Shown: positions 29,382-37,304 of the stretch, in pieces
Position numbering within the stretch: the stretch's first letter is position 1
How the letters are laid out: each line of letters begins with the position of its first letter
From: a virus
Virus record (IMG/VR): IMGVR_UViG_3300025769_000096
Location: 1-64,000 of that record
DNA length: 64,000 nucleotides
Direction: 5' to 3' (one strand)
Made by a program: the position numbers and the translations under genes
Notes under the pieces: generated by a model
Told to the model about the DNA's origin: nothing
What the model saw: only the letters and a program-made list of their open reading frames with translations
The model's database searches: none

Positions 29382-32222
29382 TTACAAATAAACTGGTGCT
29401 GCTAATGGAAGTCCATTTGCCCTAGCACTTGATGCGGTAACATACCTACGTTCCACGGTTAAATATGCACCAGGAACGTCTGCTGTGGTATCAGTAGAAT
29501 AAGTGACCTTATCCATTGTTGATAATACTGGACTAGTTCTACCACCACCAAAGTAACCGCTGGTACTATTACCTGTTGCCCCAAGACCATTACGTGCTAA
29601 AGTTAAATTCGCACCAGGAACTGCTGCTGTGGTATCAGTGGAATAAGTGACCTTATCCATTGTTGACTTTGAACCAGGAGTACCACCACCAAAGTAACCA
29701 TTGGTACTGTTACCTGTTGCAGCAGTAACCCAACGTGCTACACTTAAATTTGCACTAGAAGGAAGTGTTGATGTTGTATCGTTAGAATAAGTGACCTTAT
29801 CAATTGTTACTAAGATAGGAACTCCCCCACCACCAAAATAACCATTGGTAGTGTTGCCTGTTGCAGAAATTCTATTAAATTCATTAATTAAATTGGCACT
29901 AGGAGCTGCTGCTGTGGTATCAGTGGAATAAGTGACCTTATCCATTGTTGATACTTTACCGGGAGATGAACCACCACCAAAGTAACCATTAGTACTATTA
30001 CCTGTTGCGCCATGACCATATCTTGCTACACTTAAATCTGCACCAGGAACTGCTGCTGTGGTATCAGTGGAATAAGTGACCTTATCCATTGTTGCTACTG
30101 GACCAGGAAACCCACCACCAAAGTAACCATTGGTGCCGTTACCTGTAGCAGTAGTGTAACGTGCTGCACTTAAATTGGCACTAGGAGCTGCTGCTGTGGT
30201 ATCTGTTGAATAAGTGACCTTATCCATTATTGCTGTAGTACCGGGAAGAAGTTCACCACCACCAAAGTAACCAGTGTTTGGTAATTGAGCAGAAACAGTA
30301 GAAGATGTTGGAGTTGGTGCTGGAGGTTCTATTACAGGAAGTCCATTTTCCCTAGCACTTGATGCAGCAAGAGCACGCCGTGCTACACTTAAATCTGCAC
30401 CAGGAACTGCTGCTGTTGTATCAGTAGAATAAGTGACCTTATCCATTGTTGATACTGGAACAGAATTACCACCACCAAAGTAACCATTGGTACTATTACC
30501 TGTTGCAGCAACATAAAATCTTGCTACACTTAAATTGGCACTAGGAGCTGCTGCTGTTGTATCAGTGGAATAAGTGACCTTATCCATTATTGCTGTACTA
30601 GGATTACCACCACCAAAGTAACCGTTGGTACTATTACCTGTTGCAGCAAGACCATAACGTGCTACACTTAAATCTGCACCAGGAACTGCTGCTGTGGTAT
30701 CAGTGGAATAAGTGACCTTATCCATTGTTGCGAATGGACCAGGCTGCCCACCACCAAAGTAACCATTGGTACTGTTACCTGTTGCAGCAATAAAACCGCG
30801 TGCTACACTTAAATCTGCACTAGAAGGAAGTGCTGCTGTGGTATCAGTGGAATAAGTGACCTTATCCATTGTTGCTGTGGTATCAGGGATTCTACCACCA
30901 CCAAAGTAACCATTGGTACTATTGCCTGTTGCAGCATGAACATAGCGTGCTACACTTAAATCTGCACTAGGAGCTGCTGCTGTGGTATCTGTTGAATAAG
31001 TGACCTTATCCATTGTTGCTGTGATAGGAGTACCACCACCAAAGTAACCATTAGTACTATTACCTGTTGCAGCAGGATAAGCACGTGCTACACTTAAATT
31101 GGCATTAGGAACTGCTGCTGTGGTATCAGTAGAATAAGTGACCTTATCCATTGTTGCTGTGTTAGGAGCACCACCACCAAAGTAACCAGTGTTTGGTGTC
31201 GGAAGAGCACCATCAGAAAATCTAGTTGCTAGAGGTTCTATTACAGGAAGTCCATTTGCCCTAGCACTTGATGCGCCACGATATCTTTTTGCTGCACTTA
31301 ATGGAGATGATGTGAGTTCTGATACGGTCTCTGTCGAGTAATTAATCTTATCTAGAGTTGCTTTGCTAGGACTACCACCAGCAAAGTATCCGTCTGTTGA
31401 GTTTCCAGATCCAGTTATTCCATCCCCGGTATCACTTAAATAGACGCTAGGAACTGCTACTGTAGTATCAGTGGAATAAGTGATCTTATCTATTGTTGAT
31501 ACTGTACCAGGAATATTACCACCAGCAAAGTATCCGTGTGTTGAGTTTCCTGCTGCACCAAGTCCGCGACGTGCTGAACTTACATTGCCACTAGAAGGAA
31601 GTGCTCCTGTGGTATCAGTAGAATAAGTGACCTTATCCATTGTTGCTACATAGGGGCCGGGAAGATTGTCACCACCACCAAAGTAACCGTTGGTACTATT
31701 GCCTGTTGCAGCAAGAAAATATCTTCCTTGCGTTAAATCTGCACCAGGAACTGCTGCTGTGGTATCTGTAGAATAAGTGATCTTATCCATTGTTGATTTT
31801 TGTAAACGTCCCCCACCAAAGTAACCGTTGGTACTATTGCCTGTTGCAGCAAGACCATAACGTGCTGCACTTAAATTGGCACTAGGAGCTGCTACTGTGG
31901 TATCAGTGGAATAAGTGACCTTATCCATTGTTGCTGCGGTAGGACTACCACCACCAAAGTAACCGTTGGTACCATTACCTGTTGCAGCAAGACCATAACG
32001 TGCTACACTTAAATCTGCACCAGGAACTGCTCCTGTAGTATCTGTTGAATAAGTGACCTTATCCATTGTTGATACTGTAGGAAAACCGCCACCACCAAAG
32101 TAACCAGTGTTTGGAGAACTTGGGGGAGGTACTATCCAAACTTCATCCAGAGGAACCCATTGATTGGAAAGTTTAAATTCGGATATATCTTGAAAAGAAA
32201 ATATTCCTCTGGTATCAGGCAT
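29382..32222 (-). CDS. Kelch-like fibre protein 3 (946 aa)
   Basis: Third paralogue (MPDTRGIFSFQDISEFKLSN ... ANGLPLAAPVYL), again 3 x 6 repeats. In block 1, repeats 5 and 6 use AGG in place of GGG (HGYFAGGN, DGYFAGGS) and diverge (STDGYFAGGSPSKATLDKIN). Its ATG overlaps the end of the DUF6445-like gene by 8 nt. It is the first fibre gene downstream of the modification cluster. Confidence 0.85.
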   Translation of the reverse strand: MPDTRGIFSFQDISEFKLSNQWVPLDEVWIVPPPSSPNTGYFGGGGFPTVSTMDKVTYSTDTTGAVPGADLSVARYGLAATGNGTNGYFGGGSPTAATMDKVTYSTDTTVAAPSANLSAARYGLAATGNSTNGYFGGGRLQKSTMDKITYSTDTTAAVPGADLTQGRYFLAATGNSTNGYFGGGDNLPGPYVATMDKVTYSTDTTGALPSSGNVSSARRGLGAAGNSTHGYFAGGNIPGTVSTIDKITYSTDTTVAVPSVYLSDTGDGITGSGNSTDGYFAGGSPSKATLDKINYSTETVSELTSSPLSAAKRYRGASSARANGLPVIEPLATRFSDGALPTPNTGYFGGGAPNTATMDKVTYSTDTTAAVPNANLSVARAYPAATGNSTNGYFGGGTPITATMDKVTYSTDTTAAAPSADLSVARYVHAATGNSTNGYFGGGRIPDTTATMDKVTYSTDTTAALPSSADLSVARGFIAATGNSTNGYFGGGQPGPFATMDKVTYSTDTTAAVPGADLSVARYGLAATGNSTNGYFGGGNPSTAIMDKVTYSTDTTAAAPSANLSVARFYVAATGNSTNGYFGGGNSVPVSTMDKVTYSTDTTAAVPGADLSVARRALAASSARENGLPVIEPPAPTPTSSTVSAQLPNTGYFGGGELLPGTTAIMDKVTYSTDTTAAAPSANLSAARYTTATGNGTNGYFGGGFPGPVATMDKVTYSTDTTAAVPGADLSVARYGHGATGNSTNGYFGGGSSPGKVSTMDKVTYSTDTTAAAPSANLINEFNRISATGNTTNGYFGGGGVPILVTIDKVTYSNDTTSTLPSSANLSVARWVTAATGNSTNGYFGGGTPGSKSTMDKVTYSTDTTAAVPGANLTLARNGLGATGNSTSGYFGGGRTSPVLSTMDKVTYSTDTTADVPGAYLTVERRYVTASSARANGLPLAAPVYL

Positions 32223-32715
32223 GATTTATTAATATTTTTTGATACTTAATATTATTATTTAGATTGTATGAATGCCAAATATTGCCTTTAAATATAACCA
32301 TGCGATTATATCTTGCAGGAATGCAACCATACTCTTTCCACAATTCTGGATCAGAACTAAAAATATTTTTTAAACAATCTTCTTTAATCTGAAGATATTT
32401 AATTTCCTCTTGAGAAGGAAATACCTCCAAACCAGTTTGTTTATGTGAATAAAATTTAATTCCCAACTCTCCAAATGCTTCTAGGGGTAATGACATATAA
32501 ATTACGGCAATCCAATCACATTTAAGATGTGCCACAACCCCAGAATTTGTGTTTTTTTCGTTTGTTGCTTCTATGACACTAATTGGACCACCTAAAATTT
32601 GAGATATTTTACCAACAGTCTCATGAGTAAGTACACATTCGTTCTCAAAAAAACCTCTATGATAGTGATATGGAATATCATAGAAGTCATCAACCACAAT
32701 TATTCTTTCATTCAT
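32215..32715 (-). CDS. DUF6445/2OG-oxygenase-like protein (166 aa)
   Basis: Starts IIVVDDFYDIPYHYH, the typical opening of DUF6445 proteins (jelly-roll, 2OG-Fe(II)-like), and ends with the distal-His block GNIWHSYNL. The first metal block is HLKCDW, so His and Asp are separated by three residues instead of one, and the enzyme may be inactive or use another geometry. The last 17 codons are encoded inside the promoter block that precedes the fibre gene, suggesting that its original 3' end was replaced when the fibre cassette moved. Starts 2 nt after 32718-35165. Confidence 0.6.
   Translation of the reverse strand: MNERIIVVDDFYDIPYHYHRGFFENECVLTHETVGKISQILGGPISVIEATNEKNTNSGVVAHLKCDWIAVIYMSLPLEAFGELGIKFYSHKQTGLEVFPSQEEIKYLQIKEDCLKNIFSSDPELWKEYGCIPARYNRMVIFKGNIWHSYNLNNNIKYQKILINHA
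32256..32262 (-). promoter_or_regulatory. Late promoter, CTAAATA variant
   Basis: Minus strand TCTAAATAATAATATTAAG within the 3' coding end of 32215-32715; drives the fibre gene at 32222. Confidence 0.7.
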
Positions 32716-32717
32716 TC

Positions 32718-35165
32718 TTATTTAAATCCTTGTCCAAAGATTTTTTTATTTTCTTCCGCTGGTTTAATTGCTGCACCGTATCCCAAGTCAGTTCCGGTTA
32801 GTTTCTCATAACCTTTCAACACCTTACTTTGTAAGTCTCCAATGAATTCCATACGTCCTCTTTGATCCATAAGTTTATCCATTGGGAGATAACCTTCTTT
32901 GAGATTATTTCTTTGATCGATTATTGATGGTGCAGAAGCACGACGCATTGCTTGAATATTTGCGCCAGAAATTCCAGTTTGTGCTGCCATCAAATCATCC
33001 AATGCTTGCTCTGCAAGACGGGTATCCCAATAATTTTGATTCTCCTCTAAGAATTGCTCTCTATTTGGAGGATTGCCTCCATTTTGTGCAACAAGTTTTT
33101 CGAGAATTTTATCTAAATGTTCCATTTGATAAAGTCTATCGCGAATTTCAATTTCACTTCCTTTTAAGTAATGAGTCAGTTCTAATTCATCCAAATCATA
33201 CCAACAAAGTTTCTTTCCTCCACCACCAGGTCCACTAACTTCCCACATAAGAGGTTGGGACTTGTCCTCATGATTTTTCCACTTATATTCAAATTCGCGA
33301 ACTTTTTCTTTCATTTCAATAAGCTTAAACATATATCCTGTTGCCATTATGCGACGTTCTTTTAGAATGTGTTCAAAAGAAACAGAGATATTATGAGTGT
33401 CGAGACCAATAAACTTTTCTATTTGGAAGTTAGTTCGACCCTGTGCCATTTCTTTGTCACTTTCTTCCCACTTAAGAACATTTTCAGATGCTTGACGAAG
33501 ATATTCTTCATCATTCACCGCCTTTTTAGAATCTATGGGATTATAAGTCAACGCGGAAGAGTTTTCAGTAGACATAGTTTTTTCTTTCATTTTTGATTGA
33601 CGTGTTGCAAAAAATATTCCTGTTTTATAAGGCGTATTTTCTATATTATGTATAATGAAATTTTTACTTTCCAAAAATTGAATTAAATCCTTTATGGTTT
33701 TTCCTTCAATATCAAAATTTGTATGGCAAGAAGATAATTCATGATATTCACCAACAATATTCTCAATTTTCTCAATAAGACTTGAATTCATTAGTATTTC
33801 ATACTCAGAACCTTCAGCATCAATTTTGAGTAGACTCACTTTCTCAAAATCTTTCAGTATGTAGTCAAGAGAAACTGTTTTTACATTTACTTCTTCAATT
33901 TTTTCTGGAAAGTCTATGGATTGTGGATGTTTGTAAAAAGAATTTACGCCTGTGTTATAGCAATTATGGTTATAAAATATAACATTTTCTGAGTTTTCTT
34001 TCCAAACTGCTATATTATTTGCTTTCCACCCTTCATAATTCTTGAGATTTTTTAGGAGATATTCGTAGTTATTCTTATTTGCCTCATAACATGTAATATT
34101 TTTACATCCTTTATCTAAACATAACTTGGCAAAATATCCACGATGGGAACCAATATCAATAACAATATCATTTTCTGAAAATTCTTTTATTTTATATTCA
34201 TTCTTTAAATATACTTCTTTATAAATTTCAGAATCGAAACTATCTGGTTGAAAGTAAACTTGAGTAATTTGAACAATTAGATTCCTCCACTGCTCTGCAA
34301 TATCTTTCCAATTGTACTTTTCTACAACATGATCTGATATAATCTTTGAAACTTCTTTATAAAATTTAGGTTGATGATCATAATAATCAAGTGCTTTACA
34401 GCAAGCATTTGTAAAATCTATGATAAATTTATCAGTAATTTTCCACCCACTTGAAGTGTTCTCGCCATCAATGGGAACAACTGTTGCATTTCTTTCTCCA
34501 GCAACCTCAGAAAGTGCTCCAATATTTGTAATTATTGGATAAGAACCGCAACGCATTGCTTCTCCCATTGAAACTCCAAATGTCTCCTCCCAAATACAAG
34601 GGTGGATAAAAAATGCAGATTCTTGATATTGCTTTACTAGGTCTTCCCTATCAACTGCTTCAGAATATTCAACATTTGGTATTTTTTTTAGATGATCATA
34701 AATGCTTAAAAAATTATCTGGTCCAGGTCCATATAATGACATTGATGAAAAGATTTTAAACTTTACATCAGGATGTTGTTCTTGAATTCTTGGAATGACT
34801 TTTGCCAACACTTCCAAACCTTTATATGGTACAGAAGTATAGATCATTGTTTTTGTTTTTTTATCTGAATAAGAAAACATATCTGCAACACCATTTGGTA
34901 TTACACTGATCTTGTCTTCTGGAACATTGTGGTGTATAATAAACTGTTCCTTATTCCATTGAGACGGAGAAACAATGTGATTTACAATATTGTGATCAAA
35001 ATCTAAAAATAATGGTTGGTCATAAGCATGATGTGCCCATAAAATTTTGTATTCTTGATTTGATTTTTTTATTTCTTGTGGAATATGAGAAACAAATACA
35101 TTCTCCGGAAATGAATAATGCTCTTGTAGATAAAAATAAGATGTTTCAGTTGCTCCAGATTTCAT
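32718..35165 (-). CDS. Glycosyltransferase + FkbM methyltransferase + virion-type C-terminal domain (815 aa)
   Basis: Three modules. Residues about 1-300 are a GT-B glycosyltransferase of family 4 type (SVIPNGV; acidic motif EETFGVSMGEAMRCG). Residues about 310-535 are an FkbM methyltransferase (AdoMet loop VIDIGSHRGYFAKL; LLKIDAEGSEYEIL). Residues about 535-815 are a helical domain (MSTENSSALTYNPIDSKKAV onward) unlike either enzyme, with a glycine-rich loop SGPGGGGKKL, resembling a stand-alone cyanophage protein. Internal ATGs at 33590 and 33575 could start the last module separately. The first two would transfer a sugar and O-methylate a glycan. Fusion of the third is odd and may tether the enzymes to the virion or be a recent fusion. 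Confidence 0.8.
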   Translation of the reverse strand: MKSGATETSYFYLQEHYSFPENVFVSHIPQEIKKSNQEYKILWAHHAYDQPLFLDFDHNIVNHIVSPSQWNKEQFIIHHNVPEDKISVIPNGVADMFSYSDKKTKTMIYTSVPYKGLEVLAKVIPRIQEQHPDVKFKIFSSMSLYGPGPDNFLSIYDHLKKIPNVEYSEAVDREDLVKQYQESAFFIHPCIWEETFGVSMGEAMRCGSYPIITNIGALSEVAGERNATVVPIDGENTSSGWKITDKFIIDFTNACCKALDYYDHQPKFYKEVSKIISDHVVEKYNWKDIAEQWRNLIVQITQVYFQPDSFDSEIYKEVYLKNEYKIKEFSENDIVIDIGSHRGYFAKLCLDKGCKNITCYEANKNNYEYLLKNLKNYEGWKANNIAVWKENSENVIFYNHNCYNTGVNSFYKHPQSIDFPEKIEEVNVKTVSLDYILKDFEKVSLLKIDAEGSEYEILMNSSLIEKIENIVGEYHELSSCHTNFDIEGKTIKDLIQFLESKNFIIHNIENTPYKTGIFFATRQSKMKEKTMSTENSSALTYNPIDSKKAVNDEEYLRQASENVLKWEESDKEMAQGRTNFQIEKFIGLDTHNISVSFEHILKERRIMATGYMFKLIEMKEKVREFEYKWKNHEDKSQPLMWEVSGPGGGGKKLCWYDLDELELTHYLKGSEIEIRDRLYQMEHLDKILEKLVAQNGGNPPNREQFLEENQNYWDTRLAEQALDDLMAAQTGISGANIQAMRRASAPSIIDQRNNLKEGYLPMDKLMDQRGRMEFIGDLQSKVLKGYEKLTGTDLGYGAAIKPAEENKKIFGQGFK

Positions 35166-35169
35166 AATA

Positions 35170-35823
35170 CTACCCCTGATAAATGTGATAACCTGTGTGA
35201 TTTAAATGAATACTTGTGTCTAACCAAATATCATATCCTACTTGCGAAGCTCTGTAAAAAAAACTTTTGTCCTCCGACATAAACCCATTTTTGGACTTAT
35301 GTTCAGCAAAATAATGATATGAGTTTCTAATTTCTCCACATGTGTGTGGAGTATCTGAATGATAGTCCGAAGGAATATATTTTAGATCTGGATATTTTCT
35401 TGCAATTTCTAAGAATACCTGGCGATGAATGAGAACAAATCCCATTCCATTTCCATTTATTTTAAGTAAATTACCATCTCTTCTTTCTGGTTGAGATACT
35501 TCTACACAATATCTTTCCGGGATTACCTTCATTGGATAAGCACCAGATACTATTGGAACTTGATGTGAAAGTAGTTTAATTACATCTTCAGATTCGAATC
35601 CAATATCACTATCCAAGAAGAGAAGATAATCATGTTCTGTATTGTTAATAAAAAAATTTGCTATCTTTGACCTTGCCTGAGTAATCAAAGATGAGTTGGA
35701 AAGGGTTAACAACCCATGATTTATATCATTTCTAATTAATGTTTTTCCTAAATTAAACAATCCAACAGTTGTCTTTTCACTTACAACCCCACCTCCGCAG
35801 GGTAATCCTATCATTATACCCAT
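35170..35823 (-). CDS. GT-A-type glycosyltransferase (217 aa)
   Basis: LLFLDSDIGF gives the DxD metal/nucleotide-sugar motif at about residue 74. GLPCGGGVVSEKTTV at the start and SGAYPMK with GNGMGFVLIHR fit the GT-A fold family common in phage genomes. Probably adds a sugar to a glycan or protein; substrate unknown. Four nt from the fusion gene and 2 nt from the sulfotransferase gene, so part of the same late operon. Confidence 0.75.
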   Translation of the reverse strand: MGIMIGLPCGGGVVSEKTTVGLFNLGKTLIRNDINHGLLTLSNSSLITQARSKIANFFINNTEHDYLLFLDSDIGFESEDVIKLLSHQVPIVSGAYPMKVIPERYCVEVSQPERRDGNLLKINGNGMGFVLIHRQVFLEIARKYPDLKYIPSDYHSDTPHTCGEIRNSYHYFAEHKSKNGFMSEDKSFFYRASQVGYDIWLDTSIHLNHTGYHIYQG

Positions 35824-35825
35824 AA

Positions 35826-36647
35826 TTAATAATACCTATGATTATAATTTTTCCAGTATTCTAAGTTGCTGTAGGTATTTATGATCTCTTGGGATAAAAC
35901 ATCTTGAGGTGATTTTGATTTTTTTTCAAGTCTTTTTCTTACATGATGCATGTCCTTGAGATACCATTGGTCATCAATCTCTCTATGAGTATTCTCAATA
36001 TTGTTAAAATTGTGAGAATAGTAATCCAACTCTAAGAAATTGTAGATATCTGCCAATGTTTTTTCTGGGAAATTAATCAAATCTTCATATTCTACCATGT
36101 GTAGATATTTTTTACCATCACCCCTTATAAAAGCTTGAGATTGAGCCCACAATGCTTGTTCGACAATCCCATCTTTACTCATCAAATAATGGCAACGATT
36201 GTCATTGTTGATTGGTAAATTATGTTCAATAAGATATTGGTCTACGAATGATACCTGATCTGAATTACGATTTATTAATTCAATGAAAGATGTCAATATT
36301 TCTGTAATATTTCTTACTGGACAGATAATTTTGGGAAAGGGAGTGATAAAAGTTTTTATCATTTCAATGTTGTTACTCCAGGCCCGACAATGATCTATAA
36401 TTATTGGTTTTTCTACTTCCACATAATAATTGTTAATAATACTTGAAATGACTTTATGTGCGGACTTTGGTTTTGGGTATCCCAGATATTGTTCACTATC
36501 CTTAAAATACTCATTGTTATAATGAGTTAGTTCTAAAACTGGACTAACGGGTTCTGTATGGAGTATTGGATTTTGATTAAGAATACTCTTTAATAAAGTG
36601 CTTCCTGATCTTGGAAGACCCGCCATAAAATAATATTTTTTGTTCAT
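35826..36647 (-). CDS. Sulfotransferase family protein (273 aa)
   Basis: AGLPRSGSTLLKSIL near the N-terminus is the PAPS 5'-phosphosulfate loop, and ICPVRNITEILTSF is the 3'-phosphate-binding motif. It should move sulfate from PAPS to a hydroxyl, for example on a sugar. ATG at 36647 is preferred over a TTG at 36656. It follows the DUF6445 gene by 2 nt. Cluster context suggests sulfation of a virion glycan. Confidence 0.85.
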   Translation of the reverse strand: MNKKYYFMAGLPRSGSTLLKSILNQNPILHTEPVSPVLELTHYNNEYFKDSEQYLGYPKPKSAHKVISSIINNYYVEVEKPIIIDHCRAWSNNIEMIKTFITPFPKIICPVRNITEILTSFIELINRNSDQVSFVDQYLIEHNLPINNDNRCHYLMSKDGIVEQALWAQSQAFIRGDGKKYLHMVEYEDLINFPEKTLADIYNFLELDYYSHNFNNIENTHREIDDQWYLKDMHHVRKRLEKKSKSPQDVLSQEIINTYSNLEYWKNYNHRYY

Positions 36648-36649
36648 GT

Positions 36650-37264
36650 TCACCAACCAGTGGGATTAAAAAAGAATAATTGAACTAATCGACCATTTTC
36701 TAGAGAATTGCCAAAATTATAATTATGAGAATGCCATAAGTCAGCTCTGAATATTACAATACGATTGTAATTCATTGGGGACAATAAGTATCTAGTCCAT
36801 TTTGATCTATCTAGTCCTTCTCCATAAACAGTTGTATTCCATGCTTCTTTTGATGAGAAATAACCATAATGATTTGCTTCTTTGTCTGTTTGTGGACACC
36901 TTTCCATTTTAGTTTTATTATGCATCCAAAATGAGGTCCCACCTTCATCAATAGATTGTTCTGGTGGATTGAGATAACAAACAGCACCAAATTCCCATGT
37001 CGGATCTACATGAACATCTTGGCGATAAGAGTCTGACTCCAACGACAATCTAAAGTATCCGTTGGGTTGTGCTGGAATGAGTTTGCGATTGAGAATTGAC
37101 TCAAATCTATTGTGAAGTTCTGGGGGATAGTAGTTGTCTTGTGAATTTTTTCCTGGATATGTGTACTGATCACTGGGATCGGGATATGGTGAGTTTAATG
37201 CTATTTTTCTTATCTTATCTGGTTCAGAATAAAAACCATCAAGTATAATAATACTACGTCTCAT
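36650..37264 (-). CDS. DUF6445/2OG-Fe(II) oxygenase-like protein (204 aa)
   Basis: Opens SIIILDGFYSEPDKIRKIAL. Metal residues are visible: HVD in QDVHVDPTWEFGAVCYLNPP and the distal His in WHSHNYNFG; the 2-oxoglutarate Arg is probably in GRLVQLFFF. Likely a hydroxylase. First gene of the modification operon behind a CATAAATA promoter. Related to 32215-32715 by fold, not close in sequence. Confidence 0.75.
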   Translation of the reverse strand: MRRSIIILDGFYSEPDKIRKIALNSPYPDPSDQYTYPGKNSQDNYYPPELHNRFESILNRKLIPAQPNGYFRLSLESDSYRQDVHVDPTWEFGAVCYLNPPEQSIDEGGTSFWMHNKTKMERCPQTDKEANHYGYFSSKEAWNTTVYGEGLDRSKWTRYLLSPMNYNRIVIFRADLWHSHNYNFGNSLENGRLVQLFFFNPTGW

Positions 37265-37287
37265 TATAAATGAATTTTATGTCATTT

Positions 37288-37295
37288 TATTTATG
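37288..37295 (-). promoter_or_regulatory. T4-type late promoter of the modification operon
   Basis: Minus strand CATAAATA, 23 nt upstream of the ATG at 37264. Confidence 0.75.
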
Positions 37296-37304
37296 AAGAG
37301 TTTA

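Noticed and set aside
23580-32130. Regularly spaced repeats resembling a CRISPR array
   Set aside because: The ~140-bp period is in frame and encodes kelch-like blades; there are no short palindromic repeats with unique spacers.
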